Assembly (NCBI RefSeq): GCF_031453615.1
Contig: NZ_JAVIZT010000001.1
Coordinates: 1,798,001 to 1,862,000, forward strand
Reading direction: 5' to 3'
Origin: Microbacterium sp. SORGH_AS_0428
GTDB taxonomy: Bacteria > Actinomycetota > Actinomycetes > Actinomycetales > Microbacteriaceae
DNA: 64,000 bases
Of this stretch, positions 1 to 8,016 are shown piece after piece (position 1 is the first letter of the stretch; each line of letters opens with the position of its first letter). The notes under the pieces are model-generated. The model did no database searches. It was not told where the DNA came from and saw nothing but the letters and a program-made list of their open reading frames with translations. The position numbers and the translations under genes were made by a program.

Positions 1-174
1 ATCTGGTACCTCTCCCAGTTCATGGTTCTGCGCCCCGGCGACCTGATCAACACGGGAACGCCCGCCGGCGTCGCCCTGGGTCTGCCGGATCACCCCTACC
101 TGCGTCCGGGCGACGAGGTCGAGCTGGAGATCGAGGGACTCGGGCGCGCGCGACAGCGGATGGTGGCGGCATGA
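1..174 (+). CDS. FAH-family hydrolase, C-terminal fragment (5' end outside window)
   Basis: The frame is open from the first base and stops with TGA at 172-174, so only the last 57 residues are seen. They include PGDLINTGTPAGVALG, the conserved C-terminal stretch of the fumarylacetoacetate hydrolase fold. In the non-phosphorylating L-fucose route an FAH enzyme cleaves 2,4-diketo-3-deoxy-L-fuconate to pyruvate and lactate. That role is inferred here from the neighbours (SDR, enolase-superfamily dehydratase, mutarotase) and not from the fragment. The stop overlaps the next start as ATGA, so the two genes are probably translationally coupled. The catalytic metal-binding part lies upstream of the window. 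Confidence 0.85.
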   Translation: MWYLSQFMVLRPGDLINTGTPAGVALGLPDHPYLRPGDEVELEIEGLGRARQRMVAA

Positions 175-923
175 GCACCGGCGAGTTCGACGGCCTGGTG
201 GCCGCGGTCACCGGTGGGGCGTCGGGGATCGGTCTCGCGGCGGCGATCGCGCTCTCCGGCCGGGGAGCGCACGTCGTCGTGCTCGATCTCCACGTCGACG
301 CGCTGCCGGCGCCACTGGAGGGTGTGCGCGCGGACGTCCGGGACCGCGCGTCGCTCGAGGATGCCTTCGCCTGGATCGTGGATCGCTTCGGCGGCCTGGA
401 CGTCCTCGTCAACAGTGCGGGCGTCAGTTGCGTCGGCACCGTCGAGGAGACGACCGAGGAGGACTGGGAGCGGGTGCTCGACATCAATGTGCGCGGGACA
501 GCGAGGGCGAGCGCGGGGGCGCTCGTGCATCTGCGGCGTTCTGCGCACGCCGCGATCGTCAACGTCTGCTCCATCGGAGCCCTCAACGGTCTGCCGCGTC
601 GCGCCGTGTACAACGCCTCGAAGGGTGCCGTCCTGTCGCTGACCTACGCCATGGCCACGGATCATGTCGCAGAGGGCGTGCGGGTGAACTGCGTGAGCCC
701 CGGAACCGTCTCGACGCCGTTCGTCGACAGGATGCTCCAGCAGTTCGACGATCCGGTCGCCGAACGCGCGGCGCTCGATGCCCGCCAGGCCACGGGCCGG
801 ATGGTGACTCCCGAAGAAGTGGCGGGCGCGATCGCGTATCTCGCGAGCCCGCGCTCGGGATCGACGACGGGAACAGCCCTCGAGGTCGACGGCGGCGTGA
901 CGCATCTGCGCACCCGCACGTAG
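171..923 (+). CDS. SDR-family NAD(P)-dependent oxidoreductase
   Basis: 250 residues, the normal length of a classical short-chain dehydrogenase. The cofactor motif TGGASGIG is at residues 14-21, NSAG at 81-84, and the catalytic residues are S134, Y147 and K151 (YNASK). The C-terminal GTALEVDGG segment is also typical. The start ATG overlaps the stop of the FAH gene, which fixes it. Between an FAH hydrolase and a mandelate-racemase-group dehydratase, the most likely job is oxidation of a 2-keto-3-deoxy sugar acid (for example 2-keto-3-deoxy-L-fuconate) to the diketo acid. The exact substrate is inference. A sugar dehydrogenase acting earlier in the same route is the main alternative. Confidence 0.88.
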   Translation: MSTGEFDGLVAAVTGGASGIGLAAAIALSGRGAHVVVLDLHVDALPAPLEGVRADVRDRASLEDAFAWIVDRFGGLDVLVNSAGVSCVGTVEETTEEDWERVLDINVRGTARASAGALVHLRRSAHAAIVNVCSIGALNGLPRRAVYNASKGAVLSLTYAMATDHVAEGVRVNCVSPGTVSTPFVDRMLQQFDDPVAERAALDARQATGRMVTPEEVAGAIAYLASPRSGSTTGTALEVDGGVTHLRTRT

Positions 924-925
924 TT

Positions 926-938
926 CATATGATGTATG
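926..938 (+). promoter_or_regulatory. Candidate GntR operator overlapping the enolase-gene promoter
   Basis: CATATGATGTATG lies 40 bases before the dehydratase start. Its core TATGATGTA (928-936) recurs in the same orientation relative to transcription in front of the ABC operon at 6664-6672. TATGAT within it also resembles a -10 box. A FadR-type GntR gene is two genes downstream, so this is probably its operator. Binding is inferred. Confidence 0.6.
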
Positions 939-978
939 CTCTATAGCAGGTCACGGTCCCAGAAGTGTCAAGGACGAT

Positions 979-2157
979 ATGAAAATCACGGGCTACCGCA
1001 CGATTCGCACCCACCGAGATTGGGGGCGGCCCGTCGGCGACGTCAACGGCTACATCGCCTCCGGGATCACCGAGGTGTCCATCGTCGTCGTCGAGACGGA
1101 TGAGGGCGTCGACGGCGTGGCCCTCGGATCCGACCACGACATCGAGCGCATCTTCCCCGCGCTGGAAGGGCAGGACCCCCGGGGTGTGTCGGCGCTGTAC
1201 GACCGGATGCTGGCCCACGTGTTCAAAGCGGGCCACAACGGTGCCACCTTCGGCGGGATCGCGACCCTCGACGCGGCACTGTGGGACATCAAAGCGAAGC
1301 TCGTCGGAGAACCTCTCTGGCGGCTGCTGGGCGCGAGCGACCGCTTCGTGCCAGGCTATGCGTCGGGTCTCGACATCGCCTTGACCGACGAGCAGCTCGC
1401 CCACTTCTACTCCGTCATGGCCGAGCACGGTTTCGCCAGCGGAAAGCTCAAGGGCGGCCGCGATCTGGAAGCCGACCTGCGCCGGCTCCGCATCATCCGC
1501 GACACCCTGGCTCCCAACTCGTCGCACCCCACCCTCATGCTCGACGCCAACGAGTCCTGGAACCTCAAGCAGGCCGTGCGGTACGTCACCGCCGTCGAGC
1601 AGGAGCTGGATCTCGCCTGGATCGAGGAGCCACTGCGCCGCTGGGACGCGCACGGTCACGCCCGCCTGTCCCAGTCGGTCAAAGCCGCCGTGGCGACGGG
1701 TGAGAACCTCACCGGTCTCGAGCAGTTCCGAAGCCTCTTCGACCTAGGCTCCGTGGACGTCGTCCAGGCAGGCGCCGTCTGGGGAGTGACCCACTTCCTG
1801 CGCCTGGCCTACGCCGCGCACGCGCGAGACCTCCCGATCAGCCCGGTGGGCCTGACCAGCAACCCCGCCGTGGCGCACGCCGCGGCCGCCATCCCGAACC
1901 ACCTGACCGCTGAGGTGCAGGATCTCGGCGCACCCTTCGGCGTCGACGTCGACGAGGAGTACGCCGACGGCGGCATCGTCCTCGGCGATCGTCCCGGAGC
2001 GGGGCTCTCCATCGACGAGGCGGCGATCCGCTCGGTGCAACACGAGGGCGACTGGCTGCAGGCCGCAGGTCCCCATGTGCGTCCGGCACGCGCAGGACTG
2101 ACCCTCGATAGGGAGCTGTCCGCGAGCAGCCCCGCATTCGCGCCCCGCGGCGCCTAG
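979..2157 (+). CDS. Enolase-superfamily sugar-acid dehydratase (mandelate racemase/muconate lactonizing group)
   Basis: 392 residues. Metal ligands are visible: D189 in LDANESW, E216 in WIEEPL and E242 in TGENLTG. The KxK motif is K156/K158 in SGKLKGG. Mandelate-racemase-group enzymes also carry a His-Asp dyad late in the barrel; the equivalent places here read VQAG (G265 where Asp is usual) and SPVG (V290 where His is usual), so the dyad appears absent. AAGGA lies about 9 bases before the ATG. It sits between the SDR and the GntR gene, facing a sugar ABC operon, so an L-fuconate or related aldonate dehydratase is the best guess. The missing dyad makes the exact chemistry uncertain. Confidence 0.82.
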   Translation: MKITGYRTIRTHRDWGRPVGDVNGYIASGITEVSIVVVETDEGVDGVALGSDHDIERIFPALEGQDPRGVSALYDRMLAHVFKAGHNGATFGGIATLDAALWDIKAKLVGEPLWRLLGASDRFVPGYASGLDIALTDEQLAHFYSVMAEHGFASGKLKGGRDLEADLRRLRIIRDTLAPNSSHPTLMLDANESWNLKQAVRYVTAVEQELDLAWIEEPLRRWDAHGHARLSQSVKAAVATGENLTGLEQFRSLFDLGSVDVVQAGAVWGVTHFLRLAYAAHARDLPISPVGLTSNPAVAHAAAAIPNHLTAEVQDLGAPFGVDVDEEYADGGIVLGDRPGAGLSIDEAAIRSVQHEGDWLQAAGPHVRPARAGLTLDRELSASSPAFAPRGA

Positions 2158-2160
2158 AAT
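2155..2160 (+). promoter_or_regulatory. -10 hexamer TAGAAT for leaderless gntR transcription
   Basis: TAGAAT ends 6 bases (GTTGCG) before the ATG at 2167, the layout of a leaderless actinobacterial promoter. Its first three bases are the TAG stop codon of the dehydratase gene. This would allow the regulator to be made independently of the upstream operon. Confidence 0.6.
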
Positions 2161-2166
2161 GTTGCG

Positions 2167-2931
2167 ATGAATGATCTTCGCGCGAACGGCACTCCGGCGC
2201 GCGTCTTCGATCGGGGCCCCGCGCGTACTCCAGTGTCACGCCTGGGTGTCGCCGTGGTCCACGACCTCGTCACCGCCATCATCACCGGCGAGATCGCCGA
2301 AGGCGCCATGCTCCCGATCGAAACGGAACTGAGCGCACACTTCGGTGTGAGCCGCACCGTCATCCGCGAGTCGATCAAGCGCATCGAGGAGAAGGGGCTG
2401 GTCGCCGTCGTCCAGGGCAGCGGCACCACCGTGCGCACGCGCGAGTCGTGGAACGTGCTCGACCCTGTCGTGCTGCAGGTGATGCTCGAGAACGACGCGT
2501 CCCTGGGCGTGCTCGACGACCTCGCCATCGTCCGCGGCTCGCTCGAGGGTGCGATGGCGGCCGCCACGGCCGCACGTCGGACCGACGACGAGCTGGCAGA
2601 GCTCCGCGGCGCCTTCGAGCGCATGGAGCACACGATCGACCGCGAGGACGAGTACAACGACGCCGACATGCTGTTCCACCTCGCAGTGATGCACCAGTCG
2701 CACATCCCGCTCGCCGAGAGCATCACGCGCACGCTTTACTCGCGGGCGCGCGAATCGGCGCGCTTCACCACAAACCCTTCGAAGGATGTGTTCCAGCAGA
2801 CCCTCGAAGAGCATCGCCGTGTGCTCGAGGCGATCGAGGCGGGGGATGCGGCGGCCGCCGAGTCGGCGATGCGCGCCCACATCCTCGACGCGTGGCAGCG
2901 CCGGCGACAGCCGACGACTCGTCAGCCCTGA
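2167..2931 (+). CDS. GntR-family regulator, FadR subfamily (FCD domain)
   Basis: 254 residues. An N-terminal winged helix at about residues 18-90 contains LPIETELSAHFGVSRTVIRESIKRIEEKG, written here only to mark its extent (recognition helix VSRTVIRES), then a wing VQGSGTTVRTRE. An all-helical ligand-binding domain of the FCD type fills about residues 100-245, with the H/D-rich metal-binding pattern of that family (D..H...H, seen as ADMLFHLAVMHQS). FadR-type GntR proteins usually sense an organic or sugar acid and repress the neighbouring catabolic operon. Two operator-like elements flank the locus at 926-938 and 6663-6675. It has its own leaderless promoter overlapping the upstream stop codon. 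Confidence 0.88.
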   Translation: MNDLRANGTPARVFDRGPARTPVSRLGVAVVHDLVTAIITGEIAEGAMLPIETELSAHFGVSRTVIRESIKRIEEKGLVAVVQGSGTTVRTRESWNVLDPVVLQVMLENDASLGVLDDLAIVRGSLEGAMAAATAARRTDDELAELRGAFERMEHTIDREDEYNDADMLFHLAVMHQSHIPLAESITRTLYSRARESARFTTNPSKDVFQQTLEEHRRVLEAIEAGDAAAAESAMRAHILDAWQRRRQPTTRQP

Positions 2932-2985
2932 GACGGCGCAGCGACGACGAGGGCGGGGCGCCCCCCAGAAGCCCCGCGCCCGTCG

Positions 2986-3330
2986 TCAGTCCTGGTGCCA
3001 GACCTCTGCGAAGTGCTCCCAGTTCGGGGAGGTCGATCCTTCGCGGAAGGGCAGCTGGCACGGTGCGGTGTACGACCACCACTTCTGCGTGACGGGGTCT
3101 TCGGCCATGAGCGCCTGGTCGGCCTCGTAGTCGTCGCCCACGTACTCGTAGTAGCCGATGATCACGTCGTCGAGCACGAAGATCGTGAAGTTCCGGATGC
3201 CGCACTGTGTGATGGTCGCCTCCACCTGCGGCCAGACCTCGGCGTGCAGGGCGAGGTACTCCTCGCGCTTGGCGGGCGCGAGACGCGCGGCCATCCCGAA
3301 CCGGCGCACACCTCGATCGTCGGTGCTCAT
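2986..3330 (-). CDS. L-rhamnose/L-fucose mutarotase-like protein (DUF718 family)
   Basis: 114 residues, the usual size for the RhaM-type mutarotase family. Typical pieces are RFGMAARLAPAKREEYLALH, IRNFTIFVLDD, a YYEYVGDD segment and a C-terminal WWSYTAPCQLPF. The family interconverts the anomers of deoxy-sugars and speeds their entry into catabolism. It is the last gene of the ABC operon, and its ATG overlaps the permease stop (ATGA), which fixes the start. Together with the FAH, SDR and dehydratase genes opposite, it supports an L-fucose or L-rhamnose route. Confidence 0.88.
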   Translation of the reverse strand: MSTDDRGVRRFGMAARLAPAKREEYLALHAEVWPQVEATITQCGIRNFTIFVLDDVIIGYYEYVGDDYEADQALMAEDPVTQKWWSYTAPCQLPFREGSTSPNWEHFAEVWHQD

Positions 3331-4244
3331 TCCTTCGTCCCTCCGGCCGTCATCCCGCTCACGAGGAAGCGTTGCGAGAACAGGAAGATGACAAGCACCG
3401 GCGCAACCGACACGAGTGTCGCAAGGGCCAGCACCGGCAGGGAGATCGTGATCGACGCCCCGCTCGTCGGGTTGAACAGGGGCACGTTCGACAGAAGCTC
3501 CGCCAGACCCACCTGGATCGGCGACTTGCGCCCCGGTGCCATCACGAACGGCAGGAAGTAGTTGTTCCAGTTGCCGACGAGGTTGAAGAAGCCCACCAGC
3601 GCGATCACGGGCGTCGCCAACGGCATCGCGATGCGCGCGAACACGCGCCATTCCCCCGCGCCGTCGATGCGCCCCGCATCCAGGAGGTCCTTCGACACGC
3701 TGGTGGAGAAGTAGATGTAGGTGAGGTACACGCCGAACGGGAAGAACGAGAACGGCAGGATCACCGCGAGCGGGTTGCCGACGAGCTTCACCGCCGACAT
3801 CTCCAGGAAGACGGGCAGCACCAGGGCGGTGCTCGGAATGAGCATCACGATCAGCGTGACGATGAGGAGCGTCTTGCGCAGCTTGAACTCGGTGAGCGCC
3901 AGGGCATAGCCGGCGGGGATCGTCACGATGAGCGTGACGATCAGCGCGACGCCCGTGTACAGCACCGAGTTGCCGATCCACGTCCACACGATGCCGTTCT
4001 GGAACTGCATGAGATCGTTCCAGTTGGCGGCGAGCGTGTCGAAGCCGCCGAAGCTGAACGGGCCGTCCACCAGGAGCTCCCTGGGCGTCTTCGTCGGCGC
4101 CAGCAGCAGCCAGACGATCGGCACCACGAAGAACAGCACGAAGAAGATCAGGACGACGGCGACGAGCGCCTTGGCCATCCACCGCGCCGGCGAGATCGCG
4201 GAGCGCGCTCGGCGCACGCCCGGGTTGAGGCTAGTCGCGCTCAA
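3327..4244 (-). CDS. Carbohydrate ABC transporter permease (MalG type)
   Basis: About 305 residues with six predicted membrane segments, starting with LVAVVLIFFVLFFVVPIVWL (20 residues). The family EAA loop appears as DLLDAGRIDGAGEWRVFARIA. The TTG at 4244 is chosen as start because GAGGAGGA lies 5-6 bases upstream; it overlaps the previous gene by 14 bases. An internal ATG about 25 codons later is possible. With the second permease and the binding lipoprotein it forms a sugar importer of the CUT1 type. No ATPase is in the window, as is common when a shared MsiK-type ATPase serves several importers. Confidence 0.88.
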   Translation of the reverse strand: MSATSLNPGVRRARSAISPARWMAKALVAVVLIFFVLFFVVPIVWLLLAPTKTPRELLVDGPFSFGGFDTLAANWNDLMQFQNGIVWTWIGNSVLYTGVALIVTLIVTIPAGYALALTEFKLRKTLLIVTLIVMLIPSTALVLPVFLEMSAVKLVGNPLAVILPFSFFPFGVYLTYIYFSTSVSKDLLDAGRIDGAGEWRVFARIAMPLATPVIALVGFFNLVGNWNNYFLPFVMAPGRKSPIQVGLAELLSNVPLFNPTSGASITISLPVLALATLVSVAPVLVIFLFSQRFLVSGMTAGGTKE

Positions 4245-5220
4245 AGAGTCCTCCTCGGAAGACGAAGACCGCCGACAGTGCGCCCGCGACGAGCAGCAGC
4301 AGGAGGGAGATCGCGGCCGAGCCGTTGAAATCGCCCTGGCGGAACGCGTACAGGTACGCGAGCTGGTTGATGGAGTAGTCCGGGGGCACGACGCCCTTCG
4401 ACGCCTGCGAAAGCACACGGGGCTCGACGAAGAGCTGGGTACCGGCCGCCAACGACATGATCGCCATGTAGGAGATCCACTTGCGCAGCAGCGGGATCTG
4501 GATGTGGATGGCGGTCTTGACCGGACCTGCGCCGTCGATGCGCGCGGCTTCGAGCACGTCCGCCGAGATGTTGTTCAACGCGCCGTACATGATCACGATC
4601 CATCCACCCGCGCCGGTCCAGAACGCGATGATCGTGAAGATGATCGGCAGGTTGTCGACGGAGACCGTCTGCACGAAGTTCTCGAACCCGAACCAGCGCA
4701 GCACGAACGCGACCGGGCTGACGGTGGGGTCGAGGAGGAAGAGCCACAGCATGACGCTCGAGGCACCGGCGAGCGCCCCGGGGATGTAGTAGACGAAGCG
4801 GTAGCTGCTAGAGAGCCAGCGACGTCCGACCCCGTGCACCAGCAGCGCCAGCAGCACGACGAACACGAGCAGCGAGATCAGATAGAAGACCAGGTAGATA
4901 CCGACGTGCATGACGGCCGGGAGGAACCGGTAGTCGGCGAAGACCTTCACGAAGTTCTCGACACCGGCGAAGGCGCCGTCCTTGGTGAAAGAGAGATAGA
5001 CCGCGTAGAGCGTCGGGAAGATGCCGAACGCCAGCAGCAGAACGGTGTAGCCGGAGACGAACACGTAGCCGATACGACTCTGCGAGTGATCGGGCCGGCG
5101 ACGGACGGGGGAACGGGGCTCCCGCCGCCGCCCCGCCTCGGAAGAGGCGGAAGCGGCGACGGGAGCGGTGACCGAGGTGACGATGATGTCTTCCTTTGCT
5201 CGCGGCGGATGCGGCGGCAT
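4231..5220 (-). CDS. Carbohydrate ABC transporter permease (MalF type)
   Basis: About 329 residues. A Ser/Arg-rich cytoplasmic N-terminus is followed by IGYVFVSGYTVLLLAFGIFP and about five further membrane segments. The EAA loop reads ADVLEAARIDGAGPVKTAIHI. The start is uncertain: ATG at 5220 follows the binding-protein stop by 16 bases but lacks a clear ribosome-binding site, while AAGGA about 35 bases further in precedes only an ATC codon. It pairs with the MalG-type permease, whose start it overlaps by 14 bases. Confidence 0.85.
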   Translation of the reverse strand: MPPHPPRAKEDIIVTSVTAPVAASASSEAGRRREPRSPVRRRPDHSQSRIGYVFVSGYTVLLLAFGIFPTLYAVYLSFTKDGAFAGVENFVKVFADYRFLPAVMHVGIYLVFYLISLLVFVVLLALLVHGVGRRWLSSSYRFVYYIPGALAGASSVMLWLFLLDPTVSPVAFVLRWFGFENFVQTVSVDNLPIIFTIIAFWTGAGGWIVIMYGALNNISADVLEAARIDGAGPVKTAIHIQIPLLRKWISYMAIMSLAAGTQLFVEPRVLSQASKGVVPPDYSINQLAYLYAFRQGDFNGSAAISLLLLLVAGALSAVFVFRGGLFERD

Positions 5221-5236
5221 CCGCGTGGAACGGGAA

Positions 5237-6601
5237 CTACTTGACGGTGTAGCCCTGCACCTGCGCCTGGTTCTGGTACTCCTTCTGGAGCGCATCCACC
5301 AGGTCGGACTGGCTCTTGCCGGCGGCGATACCCGGGACCACGATCGAGGCGTAGGCCGTCTCAGCGCTGAACGACGGGTAGCCCCAACCGTTCCACACGC
5401 TACTGGCCGCGGTGGACAGAGCGGAGGTGAAGTCGCCCACGTAGTAGCCGGAGCTCGACTGCTCGGCGAGCCACGCATCCGCGGCCGACTGGTAGGCCGG
5501 AAGGCCGGCGGCGAGCTTCACGGCGTCGTCGGAACTCGTGACGTACTCGAGGAACTTCGCCACGGCGGCGAGGTTCTTGGAGTGGCTCGAGCCGTACCAG
5601 ACACCACCGCCGACGTTGCCGGTCACCTTGTCCGATCCGTCCCAGTAGAGGGGAGCTGCCGCGCCGATGGTGCCCGTGGCGGCGTTGAGGCTGTCCTTGT
5701 TCTGGAACAGAGCGCCGGAGTACCAGGCCGGGCCGGGCATGCCGAGCACCTTGTCGCTGTACTTCTGCACGAAGTCGGCGCCGAAGACGCTGTCGTTGAC
5801 GAGCGTCTTGTTCGCGAGCATGTGATCGATGAGCTTGGTGGCCTTCTCGGAGTTCGGGTCGGAGAAGTTGCTCGTGAAGGTGTCGCCGTCGACCTGGAAG
5901 ATCGGCGCCTCGGAACCCCAGTAGTAGATGTAGGGACCCTGGAACGAGTCGCCCACCGAGCCGAGGATGTAGCCGGGGTGCTCGGCCGCGACCTTGTCGC
6001 TGAGCGCCTGGTAGTCCTCCCACGTCTTCGGGATCTCGTAGCCGAACTGCTTCATCAGGGCGTCGTTGTACCAGTAGACGACGGGAGCGAGGTCGTTGCG
6101 CACGCCGTAGACGTTGCCGTCGACCGTCATCGGGTCGTTGGCGCCCTTGGTGAACCCGCTGAGGAAGTCGTCGGAGAGAAGACCCTTGTTCAGAACGGCC
6201 GCGAAGGGCTGACCGCCGTTGTTGGACTTGCTCGCCCACGAGGTGTCGTTCTGCTGCGTCGAGAAGACGACGTCGGGCCAGCCGGAGTCGGACTGGTCGA
6301 AGAGCGCGATCTTCGTCTTGAACGAGTCGCTTCCACCGGAGTTGCCGTCGTACGTCTCGATGTTGACGGTGAGATCGGGGTTCGCGGCCTTGAACGCGTT
6401 GGCGATCGGTTCGCGGGAGGAGTCGACCCACACGGTGATGGGGGCACTCGCGTCCTGTTCGGCGGCGTCGAAGCCGTACTCGGACCCGCCTCCGCCATCG
6501 GTTCCGCCGGAGCAGGCGGTCAGTGCCGCGACGGCGGCGAATCCCACGGTCAGGGCGAGGGAGCGGGTCAGGAGACGAGAGCGTCGGTGCTGTGAAGCCA
6601 T
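5237..6601 (-). CDS. Sugar ABC transporter substrate-binding lipoprotein
   Basis: 454 residues. A lipoprotein signal is clear: MASQHRRSRLLTRSLAL, a hydrophobic stretch, then LTAC with the lipidated Cys near residue 30. The mature part is a family 1 extracellular solute-binding fold (APITVWVDSSREPIANAF near the start; PGPAWYSGALF and a C-terminal extension). It is the first gene of a four-gene operon with two permeases and a mutarotase, so it probably captures a deoxy-sugar at the cell surface. AAAAGGA lies 7 bases before the ATG. The operator-like element at 6663-6675 lies in its promoter. Confidence 0.93.
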   Translation of the reverse strand: MASQHRRSRLLTRSLALTVGFAAVAALTACSGGTDGGGGSEYGFDAAEQDASAPITVWVDSSREPIANAFKAANPDLTVNIETYDGNSGGSDSFKTKIALFDQSDSGWPDVVFSTQQNDTSWASKSNNGGQPFAAVLNKGLLSDDFLSGFTKGANDPMTVDGNVYGVRNDLAPVVYWYNDALMKQFGYEIPKTWEDYQALSDKVAAEHPGYILGSVGDSFQGPYIYYWGSEAPIFQVDGDTFTSNFSDPNSEKATKLIDHMLANKTLVNDSVFGADFVQKYSDKVLGMPGPAWYSGALFQNKDSLNAATGTIGAAAPLYWDGSDKVTGNVGGGVWYGSSHSKNLAAVAKFLEYVTSSDDAVKLAAGLPAYQSAADAWLAEQSSSGYYVGDFTSALSTAASSVWNGWGYPSFSAETAYASIVVPGIAAGKSQSDLVDALQKEYQNQAQVQGYTVK

Positions 6602-6662
6602 TGCGCGTCCTTTTCTGGTCGGCGTCTTTGACGACAGGGCCGTCGGGCGACGGCGGGAGCTA

Positions 6663-6675
6663 GTACATCATACAT
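6663..6675 (-). promoter_or_regulatory. Candidate GntR operator/promoter of the sugar ABC operon
   Basis: On the minus strand this reads ATGTATGATGTAC, sharing the 9-base core TATGATGTA with the element at 926-938. TATGAT (6667-6672) also fits a -10 box, placing transcription start about 60 bases before the lipoprotein ATG. This suggests one regulator controls uptake and catabolism together. Confidence 0.6.
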
Positions 6676-6730
6676 CTCACCTAATCGCAATGAACGAGGT
6701 GTGACCGTGAGAAACACGCGGTCCGCGCAC

Positions 6731-6768
6731 GCGAGAACGCCCCACCGCATGAGGTGGGGCGTTCTCGC
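6731..6768 (-). terminator. Hairpin after the ROK kinase gene
   Basis: A perfect 16-bp inverted repeat (arms 6731-6746 and 6753-6768, GCGAGAACGCCCCACC) with a 6-base loop lies just downstream of the kinase stop at 6784. No T-run follows, so termination is probable but not certain. Confidence 0.6.
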
Positions 6769-6783
6769 GACGAGTGCCGGGCC

Positions 6784-7677
6784 TCAGCCGGCGGCGGCCT
6801 GCTCGGCGAGCAGCAGCGAACCGTAGAGGCCCGCCTCGCCGTCGAGCTGGGTGCGGGCGATGGCGAGCTCCCGCGACGAGCCCCGCGCGCCTTCGGGACC
6901 CACGCGCACGGCGGCGGCTTCCTGCAGAGCCTCGATCAACCCCGGTGTCTTGAGCACGCCGCCACCGAACACGATCAGTTCGATGCCGAGAGTGAAGTAC
7001 AGCGTCGCGGCGAGCTGGGCGAGGTAGAACGCAGTGATCTCGTTGCTCTTCGCGCGGGCGGCCGCATCCAGCTCCTGGGTGTCGACGCCGTTGCGTGCAC
7101 GGACGGCAGGACCCGCCGCGACGCCCTCGAGACAGTCGCCGTGGAAGCGGCAGATACCGGCGAAGGTGTCATCGGGGTGCCGTGCGACGGGAAGGTGAGC
7201 GATCTCGGGCCACCCCGTGCCCACCAGCACGCGGCCGCCCGCGATGAGCCCGGCACCCACTCCGGTGCCGACGGTGACGTAGGCGACATCGCTCGCGCCC
7301 TGTGCGGCACCCCACTGCAGCTCGCCGAGAGCGGCGCCCGTGACGTCAGTCGTGATGCGGGCGGGAGCGCCGGCGGCAGCAGCCCGGATGCGGCCCAGCA
7401 CGTCGACGCCGTCCCACCCCGCCTTCGGGGTGGAGGTGATGGATCCGTAGGTCGGCGAGGCGGGGTCGAGGTCGAGCGGACCGAAGGCCGCGATCCCGAC
7501 ACCGGCGATCTCGTCATCGAGCGACCGGATGAAGTCGCCGACCGCCGCGAGCGTGACATCTGGCGCACCCGTCGCCACGGAACTCCGGCTGACGATGCGG
7601 CGAGGGTCGCCCTCCGGTGCCGCCGCGCAGACGATCTTCGTGCCGCCGGTCTCGATGCCGACGAGCACTCGACTCAC
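6784..7677 (-). CDS. ROK-family sugar kinase, fructokinase-like
   Basis: 297 residues. ATP-binding GIETGGTK is at residues 7-14. The zinc-binding part is of the fructokinase subtype: EIAHLPV followed by CRFHGDCLEGVAAGP (C, H and C ligands), unlike the CxCGxxGC pattern of glucokinases and NagC-like regulators. The catalytic Asp is in ITTDVTGAALGE. It therefore probably makes fructose 6-phosphate from fructose. The GTG start is chosen because it overlaps the stop of the upstream small gene (GTGA). A hairpin follows the gene. Confidence 0.85.
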   Translation of the reverse strand: MSRVLVGIETGGTKIVCAAAPEGDPRRIVSRSSVATGAPDVTLAAVGDFIRSLDDEIAGVGIAAFGPLDLDPASPTYGSITSTPKAGWDGVDVLGRIRAAAAGAPARITTDVTGAALGELQWGAAQGASDVAYVTVGTGVGAGLIAGGRVLVGTGWPEIAHLPVARHPDDTFAGICRFHGDCLEGVAAGPAVRARNGVDTQELDAAARAKSNEITAFYLAQLAATLYFTLGIELIVFGGGVLKTPGLIEALQEAAAVRVGPEGARGSSRELAIARTQLDGEAGLYGSLLLAEQAAAG

Positions 7678-7961
7678 GCCTCGACCTCGTCGCGGGGCAC
7701 GATCCCGCCGAACACCGAGTTGTTGCGCATGGCGCGGCTCTCGTCGTCGTCACCGAGCAGCGCCCGCCGCAGGCCGTCGACGTCATGCGTGCGCAGCAGC
7801 GCGTTCCACCGCTCGACAGCGGCGCGTGCTCCGCCCTCAGCGGTCTCGCGCTTGCGCGGCACGTTCTGCAACGCCCGGGTGATCACATAGATCGGCTCGG
7901 TCTCGAGCAACTCGGCGATCCGCCGGTGCTGAGCCAGCTTCTTCTGGTCGTTTCGCGACAT
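7674..7961 (-). CDS. Hypothetical protein, 95 residues
   Basis: Not recognised. It is a charged, mostly helical small protein (MSRNDQKKLAQHRRIAELL near the start) with no membrane segment, signal or cysteine. GGAGGCAGGA precedes the ATG at 7961. Its stop overlaps the kinase start (GTGA), so the two are translationally coupled. No function can be proposed beyond a link to the kinase. Confidence 0.6.
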   Translation of the reverse strand: MSRNDQKKLAQHRRIAELLETEPIYVITRALQNVPRKRETAEGGARAAVERWNALLRTHDVDGLRRALLGDDDESRAMRNNSVFGGIVPRDEVEA

Positions 7962-8016
7962 TCCTGCCTCCGCGTCCCATCCTGCCGCGGGCGAGGCGCC
8001 CGCGGGTGAACCCGCG

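Noticed and set aside
5237..6601. Plus-strand ORF of over 450 codons opposite the sugar-binding lipoprotein
   Set aside because: Antisense shadow; the minus frame has a clear lipoprotein signal and family fold.
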